The notes under the pieces were generated by a model. That model did not search any database and was not told the origin of the DNA. It saw only the letters and a program-made list of their open reading frames with translations. Below are positions 17,710 through 25,762 of a stretch of 56,111 nucleotides of DNA, piece after piece. Position 1 is the first letter of the stretch. Each line of letters begins with the position of its first letter. The stretch spans positions 1 through 56,111 of the forward strand of contig CAJUDL010000022.1 in NCBI GenBank assembly GCA_910585285.1, in the 5' to 3' direction. Source of the DNA: an uncultured Muribaculaceae bacterium (GTDB lineage: Bacteria; Bacteroidota; Bacteroidia; Bacteroidales; Muribaculaceae). Both the position numbers and the translations under genes were made by a program.

Positions 17710-18588
17710 ATGAAAAAAATATGCTGCATCGGGCATATCACGCTCGATAAAGTGATCACACCGCGCTTCGAAGCGCATATGCCCGGCGGAACCGCTTTTT
17801 ATTTCGCCAAAGCACTGAAAGATTTCGATCATGAGGGATTCAAACTCGTGACATCTCTTGGTGCCACAGAGATGGCAACAGTCGAGGAGCTTCGCGCCGA
17901 CGGCATTGACGTGGAGGTAATACCGAGCCGCAAGTCGGTATATTTCGAAAACAAATATGGCGAAGACATGAACAACCGCACCCAGCGGGTACTCGCCAAG
18001 GCGGATCCCTTCACCGCCGAGAATCTTCGTGATGTCAACGCTGATGTCTACCATCTTGGCACTCTCCTTGCCGATGACTTTGATCTCGACACCATCAAAA
18101 CGCTCTCAAAGAAAGGTATCGTATCTGTGGATGTGCAGGGATATCTCCGTAAGGTCGTTGGTGAAAATGTTGTGCCCGTAGATTACGATTGCAAGAGAGA
18201 GGCGATGCCGTACATCTCCATTCTCAAAGCCAACGAGAAAGAGATGGAGGTGCTGACGGGCACAGCAGATCCTCATGAAGCTGCTCATATTCTTGCCGAC
18301 TGGGGTTGCCGCGAAGTTCTTCTAACCCTTGGCGACAAAGGGTCGCTTATATATACCGATGGAAAATTCTATGACATCCCGGCATTGCCGGCAGCCGAAC
18401 TGGTCGATGCCACCGGCTGTGGCGACACCTATATGGCTGGATATCTTTACAAACGCTGTCAAGGCGCATCCTATCAGGAAGCTGGCACCTTTGCCGCTGC
18501 GATGTGCACGCTGAAACTGCAAAACAAAGGTCCCTTCTCCGGCACAGTCGAAGATGTAGAATCCCTTCTCGCCTCCCAGTCCCATTAA
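17710..18588 (+). CDS. PfkB family carbohydrate kinase
   Basis: A 292-residue cytoplasmic sugar or nucleoside kinase of the ribokinase/PfkB fold. It shows the N-terminal substrate motif MPGGTAFYFAKAL and the C-terminal DATGCGDTYMAGYL motif, where the Asp of GCGD is the catalytic base and the Gly residues form the anion hole. I chose the ATG at 17710 because it gives the normal PfkB start (MKKICCIGHITLDKV). Upstream residues come from the repeat element. The substrate cannot be told. Its position after a FucP-like permease would fit phosphorylation of an imported sugar, though fuculose kinases belong to a different (FGGY) family. Confidence 0.85.
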   Translation: MKKICCIGHITLDKVITPRFEAHMPGGTAFYFAKALKDFDHEGFKLVTSLGATEMATVEELRADGIDVEVIPSRKSVYFENKYGEDMNNRTQRVLAKADPFTAENLRDVNADVYHLGTLLADDFDLDTIKTLSKKGIVSVDVQGYLRKVVGENVVPVDYDCKREAMPYISILKANEKEMEVLTGTADPHEAAHILADWGCREVLLTLGDKGSLIYTDGKFYDIPALPAAELVDATGCGDTYMAGYLYKRCQGASYQEAGTFAAAMCTLKLQNKGPFSGTVEDVESLLASQSH

Positions 18589-18644
18589 TCCCCATTCTAC
18601 CCTATTCCGCCCCATTGATCCCCATTACACAAAAGAATAGAAAA

Positions 18645-19937
18645 ATGAAAAGATTGATCCTAATCACCATTGCAGCCATGATGCTGACATCATTAGGCGT
18701 TAATGCAAAAAAGACAAAGCAACAGAAAATTGTCAATCCCGTAGATATGGAAATCCGCAAGGAGATTGCGGCAACCCCTGAGAAATCAGGAGGCATATAT
18801 TACGCATATCCTTACACCTCTGATTCCCTGCCGTCTGTACCGGCGGGTTTTAAGCCCGTATATATCAGCCACTACGGACGCCACGGCTCTCGCTGGCATT
18901 CCTCCGACACCCTTCATGAAACAACAGTAAAGGAATTGAATAAGGAATTCAAGGCCGGCAATCTCACGAAAGACGGGGAGACGGTGCTCAACCTCGTAAA
19001 ACGATGCCGGGAACACACCCGAGGACACATAGGAGAACTTTCCAAACTCGGAGAAAGACAACACCGGGGGGTTGCAAACCGTATGTTTGCCCGTTTCCCC
19101 ATGTTGTTCAACAACGGCGACACTGTGGTGGCACGCGCCTCACAAGTGCCGCGTTGCATCATGTCCATGGCAGCGTTCAACGAAGCATTGAAAGAGAACA
19201 ATCCCCGCCTTGTAATCGATCACTACGCCACTCCCGGCGACATGGATATAATAGCATATCATACAAAAGCTGCAAAAGCTATATACAAAAAGCATCAACC
19301 CTGGAAAACCGATTATCAAAAGAAATGTGACTCACTATATCGCTGCGAAAAAACAGCGGCAAGACTTTTCAAGAATCCGGAGAAAGTGCAGAAACTTAAC
19401 AAAGTCATGTCTCATCTTCACGAAGTAGGAATGGATGTACAGGATGTCGACGGGCTGGAAGCTCCAATCCTAACATATTTCGATGCTGAAGACCTTTACA
19501 ACCTGTGGAAAGGGAAAAACTATCAGCAATATGTCCGTCACGGAAAGTCGATCGACGGCAAAAGCGCCGGACCGGAATCAGCCGAAAACCTTTTAAAGGA
19601 TATAATTGACCGCACAGATGATGCACTTGCCGGAAACCTGCCTAAAGTAGATTTACGTTTCGGTCACGATGTGTTTCTGATGCGTCTTCTTGCCCGCATG
19701 GATGTGGAGGGAAGCAATGCCACAGCCCAGGGAATCGACGAAGCCTCACGGGTATGGCAAGATTTCCGGCTCACACCGATGGCGGCAAACCTGCAGCTTG
19801 TGGTTTTCCGCAATAACGCAGGTGATGAGATCGTCGCCCTACGTCTCAACGAGCAGCCTGTAAAAATCAGCGGAGTCAAGGAATATGCTCCCGGTTATTA
19901 CCGTTGGAGCGACCTGCGCACCAAATGGAAAAAATAA
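18645..19937 (+). CDS. Exported histidine acid phosphatase
   Basis: A 430-residue protein with a signal peptide (MKRLILITIAAMMLTSLGVN). It belongs to the histidine acid phosphatase clade (MINPP and phytase-like): the active-site motif is R79-H80-G81-S82-R83 in SHYGRHGSRW, where His80 forms the phosphohistidine, and the proton donor is in the RFGHD motif (His341-Asp342). It acts in the periplasm or at the surface on a phosphomonoester. Substrate is unknown, with inositol phosphates and phosphorylated glycans both possible. I chose the ATG at 18645 because 47 codons upstream overlap the kinase 3' end. It is a tandem paralogue of the first part of the next gene, 15 nt downstream. Confidence 0.88.
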   Translation: MKRLILITIAAMMLTSLGVNAKKTKQQKIVNPVDMEIRKEIAATPEKSGGIYYAYPYTSDSLPSVPAGFKPVYISHYGRHGSRWHSSDTLHETTVKELNKEFKAGNLTKDGETVLNLVKRCREHTRGHIGELSKLGERQHRGVANRMFARFPMLFNNGDTVVARASQVPRCIMSMAAFNEALKENNPRLVIDHYATPGDMDIIAYHTKAAKAIYKKHQPWKTDYQKKCDSLYRCEKTAARLFKNPEKVQKLNKVMSHLHEVGMDVQDVDGLEAPILTYFDAEDLYNLWKGKNYQQYVRHGKSIDGKSAGPESAENLLKDIIDRTDDALAGNLPKVDLRFGHDVFLMRLLARMDVEGSNATAQGIDEASRVWQDFRLTPMAANLQLVVFRNNAGDEIVALRLNEQPVKISGVKEYAPGYYRWSDLRTKWKK

Positions 19938-19952
19938 CACATATACCATATA

Positions 19953-22900
19953 ATGAATAAACGATTTGCTTTAACAATGCTGGCAGCCATGGCTCTCACC
20001 GCCACCGGACTCGCCAAAACCTTGAAATCTGACCCGGCATCGCGGGAAATGCTTAATGACCGGCAAATACGTGCTGAGTTTAAAACCACTCCGGAAAAGG
20101 CAGGTGGAATCTACTATGCCTATCCATATCGCACCGATTCAGTTGCTCCGGCTCCAGCCGGATTCGAACCTTTCTACATCAGCCATTACGGTCGCCACGG
20201 TTCGCGCTGGGTGATCAACAAGAAGCTGCATTCGAGCGTGGGAGATGCAATGCGTGCCCAGATGAGCGAAGGCAACCTTACGGACTTCGGTAAAGAAGTG
20301 CTTGACAAAGTGGATAGATTAGGGAAGCACACGGAGGGGCACTGGGGCGAGCTTTCGCCTCTGGGAGGACGTCAGCATAATGATATTGCAGTAAGAATGA
20401 TGATGCGCTATCCTTACCTTTTTAAAGGAAACGCCCGGGTTATTGCAAGATCGTCAAACTCACCGAGATGCATAATCTCAATGGCGGCATTCACGGAAGC
20501 CATGATCAAGCTGAACCGCTCACTCAATATTCAGCGGCATTCCACTCCGGGGGATATGGAATTCATAATGAAACATTCCGAAGAAGCCTCAGATCTTGAA
20601 AAGAAAGACGCTCCCTGGCGCAAACGTTACGCATCGGCAAAAGACTCTCTCACGCGCTCTGAAGCAACCGCTGTCAAACTTTTCAAAGATCCTTCGAAAG
20701 TTAAGAATCTTCCTGAACTGATGCGGCATATTTATGACATTGCAATAGATGTGCAGGATGTCGACGGCATAGATGAAGACGTTTTGAGTATCTTTGAGCC
20801 CGAGGACCTATACAACCAATGGAAGAGCTCAAACTATCAGATGTATGTATGCCATGCCAATTCGCCTGACGGCACGGGTGCCGGTCCGCGGAGCTCGGTA
20901 AACCTGCTCAACGAAATCATAGACACGGCTGATGAGGCGATAGCCGGGAAACGACAAGCCGCGGCAGATCTGCGCTTCGGTCATGACACTGCCCTGTTGC
21001 GTCTGATAGCACTTATGGGTGTAGAGGGCGCGGATGCATCTGTCAAAGGCTTTGAGGCAGCATCTAAAGCGTGGCAGATGCAGAATCTGACTCCGATGGG
21101 TGCCAACCTGCAGTTGACATTTCTCCGCAATAAAGATGGAGAAGTGATCGCTATGCTCCGTCTGAATGAACGACCGGTGCGTATAAACGGTATATCGGAA
21201 TTTGCTCCGGGTTACTACAGATGGTCAGACCTTCGACGCATTTGGAAATCAGCCACAAATCCGGTTGCGGATATTATGGAAAGAGTTTGCCCGGGCAGTT
21301 CCCGCAAGTTCATTTTCGAGCAGGTGGAATCGCCTGAAGAGTTCTTTGAGATATCAGCAGAGAATGGCAAACCGGTGATCAAGGGCAATTCTACCGTGAA
21401 TATTGCTTCAGGGTTGAATTGGTATCTGAAATATTATCCCAATATTCACCTCAGCTGGAATCAGATGACAGCTGAACTTCCCGACGTTCTCCCCCTCCCC
21501 TCTAAGCCGGAACGCCACGTAACGGACGCAACACAACGCTACTATCTTAACTATTGCACACACTCCTATTCAATGGCATTCTGGGACTGGGATCGCTGGC
21601 AGAAGGAGATCGACTGGATGGCACTCCACGGCATCAACATGCCGCTTGCCATCACAGGCACCGATGTGGTTTGGAGAAACACTCTGCTCCGCCTGGGATA
21701 CAGCAAAAAAGAGGCTGACGAATTCGTAGCCGGTCCGGCGTTTCAGGCTTGGTGGCTCATGAATAATCTTGAGGGTTGGGGTGGTCCCAATTCCGAGAAA
21801 TGGTATGAAGACCGCGTCGAGCTCCAGCAACGCATTCTTGCGAGAATGAATGAGCTTGGCATGGATCCCGTTCTTCCGGGATATTCGGGAATGGTTCCCC
21901 ACGATGCAGAAGAAAGAATGGGAATGGATGTTTCAGGGAAAGGTATCTGGAATGGTTTCACACGTCCGACTTTCCTGAAAAGCACGGACCCACAGTTCAA
22001 TAAAATTGCAGACATATATTATGACGAGCTGCGCAAGGTCAGTGGCATAGCCAAATATTACAGCATGGATCCCTTCCATGAAGGAGGGAGCATCGAAGGC
22101 GTTGACCTGACTGAGGCAGGAAAGATCATAGCCGCTGCAATGAAACGCGCCAACCCGGAAGCCGCATGGGTGATCCAGGGATGGAACGAAAACCCTCGCG
22201 CCAAACTTTACGCCGGCATTCCCAAAGGGGATATCGTTGTTCTTGACCTTGCCTCTGAAATCAAACCACAGTGGGGAGACCCCGACACTCCTTCCAAGAC
22301 ACCGCGCCCCAACGGTTATGACGGACACGACTGGCTATGGTGCATGCTGCTGAATTTCGGTGGTAATATAGGTCTTCACGGCAGAATGGACAATGTGATC
22401 GGAGGATATTACAAAGCCAAGGAATCAAGTTTTGGGAAAGACATGACCGGAATAGGTCTGACACCTGAGGGTATTGAAAACAACCCTATGATGTATGAAC
22501 TCGTTTCAGAACTTATCTGGCGCCCTGAAAAATTCACCAAAGAGGCATGGCTCGAAGGATATGCAAAGGCACGCTATGGCGCTAAGAACAGCAACGTGAC
22601 CAAAGCATGGAACCAGCTTGCCAACACAATCTACAATTGCCCCTGGGGCAATCTTCAGCAAGGCACCACAGAATCTATTTTCTGTGCGCGTCCATCTGAA
22701 AAAGCATGGAAAGTTTCAAGCTGGAGCCGTATGAAGCCATATTACAAACCGGAAGACGTGATATCCGCCGCAAAGAAATTTGCAGCGGCAGCTCCTGCAT
22801 TGAAAGATAATGAGAACTATCGTTTCGACCTTGTTGACATCACTCGTCAGGCAATTGCAGAGAAAGGCAGACTTGTGTACAAAGAGATGCAAAAAGCCTT

Positions 22901-23339
22901 GAAGAAAAATGACATGAAGACGTTTAAAACGGAATCCGATAAATTCCTTTCTCTCATCAAACTTCAGGATGAATTGCTTTCCACCCGTCCGGAATTCAGC
23001 GTCCAGACATGGATAGATGATGCCCGAAAACTCGCTCCTTCAAAGAAAGAACGCGACAACTTAGAGGACAATGCAAGATTGATCATCACCACTTGGGGAC
23101 CGCGCGTGGCAAGCGAGGACGGAGGTCTGCGCGACTATGGACACCGCGAATGGAGCGGCGTGCTCGGCACACTCTATTACGACCGATGGAAAACATGGAT
23201 CGACCATATGCTTACAGGCGACAAGACCCCTATCGACTTCTACGAGATAGACGAGAAATGGGTAAACTCCCGCGAACGTTACCCGCACTCCGGCGCAGAC
23301 CCTGTCGCCTTATCCCTTAAAGCTTTAAAGAATTTGTAA
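19953..23339 (+). CDS. Histidine acid phosphatase-GH89 alpha-N-acetylglucosaminidase fusion
   Basis: A 1128-residue exported two-enzyme protein. Residues 1-430 are a signal peptide and a histidine acid phosphatase with R81-H82 in SHYGRHGSRW and H344-D345 in RFGHD, closely related to the preceding gene. Residues about 440-1128 are a GH89 (NAGLU) enzyme, which removes terminal alpha-linked GlcNAc. Visible motifs are YYLNYCTHSYSMAFWDWDRW, the candidate acid/base Glu710 in DPFHEGG and the candidate nucleophile Glu839 in TPEGIENN, whose 129-residue spacing matches the catalytic pair in human NAGLU. The phosphatase ends YRWSDLRRIWK and runs directly into GH89 without a second signal peptide, where the paralogue simply stops. 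The last residues (LKNL and stop) lie in a 20-bp tandem repeat. I know of no standard family with this architecture. Confidence 0.9.
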   Translation: MNKRFALTMLAAMALTATGLAKTLKSDPASREMLNDRQIRAEFKTTPEKAGGIYYAYPYRTDSVAPAPAGFEPFYISHYGRHGSRWVINKKLHSSVGDAMRAQMSEGNLTDFGKEVLDKVDRLGKHTEGHWGELSPLGGRQHNDIAVRMMMRYPYLFKGNARVIARSSNSPRCIISMAAFTEAMIKLNRSLNIQRHSTPGDMEFIMKHSEEASDLEKKDAPWRKRYASAKDSLTRSEATAVKLFKDPSKVKNLPELMRHIYDIAIDVQDVDGIDEDVLSIFEPEDLYNQWKSSNYQMYVCHANSPDGTGAGPRSSVNLLNEIIDTADEAIAGKRQAAADLRFGHDTALLRLIALMGVEGADASVKGFEAASKAWQMQNLTPMGANLQLTFLRNKDGEVIAMLRLNERPVRINGISEFAPGYYRWSDLRRIWKSATNPVADIMERVCPGSSRKFIFEQVESPEEFFEISAENGKPVIKGNSTVNIASGLNWYLKYYPNIHLSWNQMTAELPDVLPLPSKPERHVTDATQRYYLNYCTHSYSMAFWDWDRWQKEIDWMALHGINMPLAITGTDVVWRNTLLRLGYSKKEADEFVAGPAFQAWWLMNNLEGWGGPNSEKWYEDRVELQQRILARMNELGMDPVLPGYSGMVPHDAEERMGMDVSGKGIWNGFTRPTFLKSTDPQFNKIADIYYDELRKVSGIAKYYSMDPFHEGGSIEGVDLTEAGKIIAAAMKRANPEAAWVIQGWNENPRAKLYAGIPKGDIVVLDLASEIKPQWGDPDTPSKTPRPNGYDGHDWLWCMLLNFGGNIGLHGRMDNVIGGYYKAKESSFGKDMTGIGLTPEGIENNPMMYELVSELIWRPEKFTKEAWLEGYAKARYGAKNSNVTKAWNQLANTIYNCPWGNLQQGTTESIFCARPSEKAWKVSSWSRMKPYYKPEDVISAAKKFAAAAPALKDNENYRFDLVDITRQAIAEKGRLVYKEMQKALKKNDMKTFKTESDKFLSLIKLQDELLSTRPEFSVQTWIDDARKLAPSKKERDNLEDNARLIITTWGPRVASEDGGLRDYGHREWSGVLGTLYYDRWKTWIDHMLTGDKTPIDFYEIDEKWVNSRERYPHSGADPVALSLKALKNL

Positions 23340-23400
23340 TGCTTTTGAAGAATTTGTAATGCTTTTGAAGAATTTGTAATGCTTTTGAATAATTTGTAAT
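23327..23400 (+). repeat. 20-bp tandem repeat at the GH89 3' end
   Basis: The 20-bp unit containing GAATTTGTAATGCTTTTGAA is repeated exactly three times at 23341-23400 and continues into the last codons of the fusion gene (AAGAATTTGTAA). The stop codon is therefore part of the repeat. Confidence 0.85.
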
Positions 23401-23516
23401 GTTAAATGTGTAATGTTTAATGAATTGGCTCGCCTCTAATAATTAAACATTACACATTTAAAATTTAACATTAAACAAAGCATTAAACATTACACATTCA
23501 AAATTAAACATTAAAC
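23396..23516. repeat. Heptamer inverted repeat
   Basis: Left-arm runs of TAATGTT/AAATGTG/TAATGTT face right-arm runs of AACATTA/CACATTT across a loop containing GGCTCGCC. It separates the GH89 gene from the tRNA terminator and belongs to the same family as the spacers at 25680, 33970 and 37677. Confidence 0.7.
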
Positions 23517-23521
23517 AGAAG

Positions 23522-23551
23522 GGGCTTGGAAATCTGATGATTTCCAAGCCC
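23522..23551 (-). terminator. Terminator of tRNA-Pro
   Basis: A 13-bp perfect stem (GGGCTTGGAAATC and GATTTCCAAGCCC) with loop TGAT starts 6 nt after the 3' end of the tRNA on the minus strand. It is followed by a moderately T-rich tail. Confidence 0.75.
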
Positions 23552-23557
23552 TTGCTG

Positions 23558-23631
23558 TCGGGGTGAGGCGACTCGAACGCCCGACCTCTACGTCCCGAAC
23601 GTAGCGCGCTAACCAACTGTGCTACACCCCG
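23558..23631 (-). tRNA. tRNA-Pro (anticodon CGG)
   Basis: Read on the minus strand, the acceptor stem CGGGGTG pairs with CACCCCG. The D arm is GCAC/GCGC around AGTTGGTTA. The anticodon stem CTACG/CGTAG holds the loop TTCGGGA with anticodon CGG. The T arm is GGGCG-TTCGAGT-CGCCT, with one G-U pair. The discriminator base is A and CCA is not encoded. The initial C1-G72 pair and the CGG anticodon fit bacterial proline tRNA. It reads CCG codons. Confidence 0.95.
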
Positions 23632-23694
23632 ATTTTTGTTTGCGACTGCAAAGTTACTATTTTTTTTTGCAATCACAAAATTTTAAACAATAAA

Positions 23695-24648
23695 CTATTT
23701 AAATAATGTGGCGGAACTGTCAATATAACTGCCGGAATAACCTATAATGCAAAAGATTATAAGCGCAAACACCGCAAAACTCACCATATTCGCCAGTGAT
23801 AGTCTCCAAGCCCTCACACAATATCCCGGTTTGCGGGCATAATAAATAGAGATCAGACTCAATATCATCGAAAAGAGCGACAGAATAAGGAAAAGATTAT
23901 TGTCATCGATGCCTATTTCCATGGGTATAAGAATACCTACGATAACATATATCACAGTATTCACAATAAGAAGAACCGTGGCAGCTTTCATTCCATATCG
24001 TCCGAAGAACGTTGTTCTTGAACTGACTGCGTTTTTACGACGATGGAACACTCCGAATAAGACATGACAATTAACTGCCATTAAACCCATTATAGCGCTC
24101 ATAGTGAGGGATGGACGGAGATCCCACCAATTCACCACAACAGAAGTAGTATGTTGCGACTGTGCCAATTCTGTGCTCACAACCGCTATCGGACCAAAAA
24201 TCAAAAATGTTGCAACCGGATAGAATATCGATCGGCTCAAGGGGTGCGGACCGACATTGCTTATTGCCACTATTAAAAGCAGCAATGCCGCGACTATCAG
24301 GGTCCACCATCCGGTCATAGAAAGGAGAGCAAGACCAGCGGTGGCAGTAAGTATCGAAAATATCTTGATTCCCTCTTTGAGAATTTCAGCAACTGGACGA
24401 TGAATATCTTCAGCAAATACTATATTGTCTTCCTCATTATCTCCATAACCATGTATGGCATCGAAATAACGATGCATCACATTACTGGCACATTGGGCGA
24501 GAACAGCGAACAGCAGACATACAAAAGCAGGACAAGGATCAATTTTTCCGTGAGCCGCAGCAGCGGCAGTGCCGCCAATAACGGATGCAATGCCGAGCCA
24601 TAATGTCCGCAGCCCAGCAGCCTTTACTAAAATCTGAAACGCAGTCAT
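23695..24648 (-). CDS. menA: UbiA/MenA-like prenyltransferase
   Basis: A 317-residue polytopic inner-membrane protein with about eight or nine hydrophobic segments. The N-terminus (AAGLRTLWLGIASVIGG) resembles the start of MenA-type 1,4-dihydroxy-2-naphthoate prenyltransferases (AARPRTL). The first Asp-rich prenyl-diphosphate motif is NVMHRYFDAIHGYGDNEED, at about residues 56-74, a variant of N-D-x-x-D. The second motif is less clear (HRRKNAVSSRTTFFGRYG). Menaquinone synthesis is the likely pathway, but no other men gene is nearby, and another UbiA-family prenyl transfer is possible. Confidence 0.7.
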   Translation of the reverse strand: MTAFQILVKAAGLRTLWLGIASVIGGTAAAAAHGKIDPCPAFVCLLFAVLAQCASNVMHRYFDAIHGYGDNEEDNIVFAEDIHRPVAEILKEGIKIFSILTATAGLALLSMTGWWTLIVAALLLLIVAISNVGPHPLSRSIFYPVATFLIFGPIAVVSTELAQSQHTTSVVVNWWDLRPSLTMSAIMGLMAVNCHVLFGVFHRRKNAVSSRTTFFGRYGMKAATVLLIVNTVIYVIVGILIPMEIGIDDNNLFLILSLFSMILSLISIYYARKPGYCVRAWRLSLANMVSFAVFALIIFCIIGYSGSYIDSSATLFK

Positions 24649-24734
24649 GGTAACAATAATTAGGTGTCTTCACAGAAGACGTGACGAAGATAGATATTTT
24701 ATTAGAAAGCGGAGGCACTTTCTTAGTTGTTCAA

Positions 24735-24765
24735 TTGCAAAATTAATTAAAAAGGTGTAAATTTG
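24735..24765 (+). promoter_or_regulatory. Divergent plus-strand promoter
   Basis: TTG (24735-24737), 20 bp, then TAAATTTG (24758-24765). Transcription would run through the MITE-like repeat at 24785-24969 into psd, making a structured leader of about 245 nt. Confidence 0.5.
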
Positions 24766-24769
24766 CAAA
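24738..24769 (-). promoter_or_regulatory. Promoter for the menA-like gene
   Basis: On the minus strand a TTTG (complement of 24766-24769) lies 20 bp upstream of TAATTTTG (complement of 24738-24745). It overlaps the divergent plus-strand promoter. The leader would be about 85 nt. Confidence 0.6.
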
Positions 24770-24784
24770 TGTATTTTTCAACTT

Positions 24785-24969
24785 AGAGAGTGTTTGAATT
24801 TAACTTCCGTTCACATGAAGAGGGATTTTCGAGGGAATTTCACAAGTTGAAGAAGGAGCATAGCGGGCTATGCGACTGATAAGACTTGGTGAAATTCACC
24901 GGAAAGACCATTCATGGGAGTGAAAAGAATTAATTTTAAAAACTATTGTGTTAAATTCAAACACTCTCT
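24785..24969 (+). repeat. MITE-like inverted repeat upstream of psd
   Basis: Perfect 20-bp terminal inverted repeats AGAGAGTGTTTGAATTTAAC (24785-24804) and its complement (24950-24969) enclose 145 nt. Inside are nested stems GAATTTCAC/GTGAAATTC (24835-24843, 24889-24897) and GCATAG-CGGG-CTATGC (24858-24873). No coding capacity. A related but shorter inverted repeat is at 48932-48997. Confidence 0.75.
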
Positions 24970-24976
24970 TAGAAAC

Positions 24977-25002
24977 TTCAACTTTCGCAAGCGCAAGTTG
25001 AA
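24977..25002 (+). repeat. CGCAAGCG-loop hairpin before psd
   Basis: TTCAACTT and AAGTTGAA flank the loop TCGCAAGCGC. It ends 16 nt before the psd start codon. It has the same loop core as the left hairpin of the 173-bp elements. Confidence 0.7.
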
Positions 25003-25018
25003 AGATAAAGATTCTGAG

Positions 25019-25687
25019 ATGAAGATTCACCGGGAAGGAACCAACATACTGATATTATTGTTTATCGTATTGGCAATGTTAAACGTGCCGATATGGCTTT
25101 TTATGCCTCCGGTCGTAATTCCGGCATGTCTCACAGCGCTTTCAGTGATTGTCTATAGTTTTGTTTTCAATTTTTTCCGCTGCCCGCAGCGGCATTATCG
25201 AGGCGAACGAAAGGGGATGGTCGTGAGCTCTGTGGATGGCAAAGTAGTGGCTGTTGAACGCACATACGAAGGTGAATACCTGAAAAGCGACGCAATAATG
25301 CTCTCGGTTTTCATGTCGCCTCTCAACGTACATGCCAACTGGTTTCCCGTTGACGGCGAAGTAGAATACGTAAAACATCACAGTGGGAGATTTCTCTCGG
25401 CATATCTTCCCAAAGCAAGCACCGACAACGAGCGGAGCACCATTGGAATCGAAGCCGACTGTGGTTCAAGAATAACAGTCAGACAGATTGCAGGCGCCAT
25501 GGCGCGAAGAATCGTCACCTACGCCCGCAAAGGAGAAGAGGCATCCATTGATGAGCACTTAGGGTTCATTAAATTCGGATCGCGTGTAGACATCTATCTG
25601 CCTGTAGATTGCGAAATTCTCGTTAAAATAGGCGACATCACCCGAGGAGGAGTTACTCCCGTAGCCAAATTTAGGAATAATGTGTAA
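25019..25687 (+). CDS. psd: Phosphatidylserine decarboxylase
   Basis: A 222-residue inner-membrane proenzyme of the short (archaeal-type) class that makes phosphatidylethanolamine. An N-terminal hydrophobic hairpin (residues about 8-48) is followed by VVSSVDGKVVAVE, FMSPLNVHANWFPVDGEV and the autocleavage site FGSR, where cleavage between Gly187 and Ser188 gives the pyruvoyl group. I chose the ATG at 25019 because the 35 codons upstream lie in repeats. It is followed by pssA, the preceding step of the pathway. The final NNV residues and stop codon fall in the start of a heptamer repeat. Confidence 0.93.
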   Translation: MKIHREGTNILILLFIVLAMLNVPIWLFMPPVVIPACLTALSVIVYSFVFNFFRCPQRHYRGERKGMVVSSVDGKVVAVERTYEGEYLKSDAIMLSVFMSPLNVHANWFPVDGEVEYVKHHSGRFLSAYLPKASTDNERSTIGIEADCGSRITVRQIAGAMARRIVTYARKGEEASIDEHLGFIKFGSRVDIYLPVDCEILVKIGDITRGGVTPVAKFRNNV

Positions 25688-25758
25688 TGTTAAATGTTTA
25701 ATGTTTAATTTTTTGTCTCGAATCATTACACATTTAACATTTAACATTAAAAATTAAT
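25680..25758. repeat. Heptamer inverted repeat between psd and pssA
   Basis: Left arm TGTAATG/TTAAATG/TTTAATG/TTTAATT and right arm ATTACAC/ATTTAAC/ATTTAAC/ATTAAAA flank a loop with TTTGTCTCGAA. It covers the psd stop codon and ends just before the pssA GTG start. Confidence 0.8.
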
Positions 25759-25762
25759 TGAA

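Noticed and set aside
19953..23339. Possibility that the phosphatase-GH89 fusion is an assembly artefact
   Set aside because: The frame is continuous for 1128 codons, the paralogue diverges smoothly up to the junction, and GH89 lacks its own signal peptide, as expected for a true fusion. It still deserves a read-level check.
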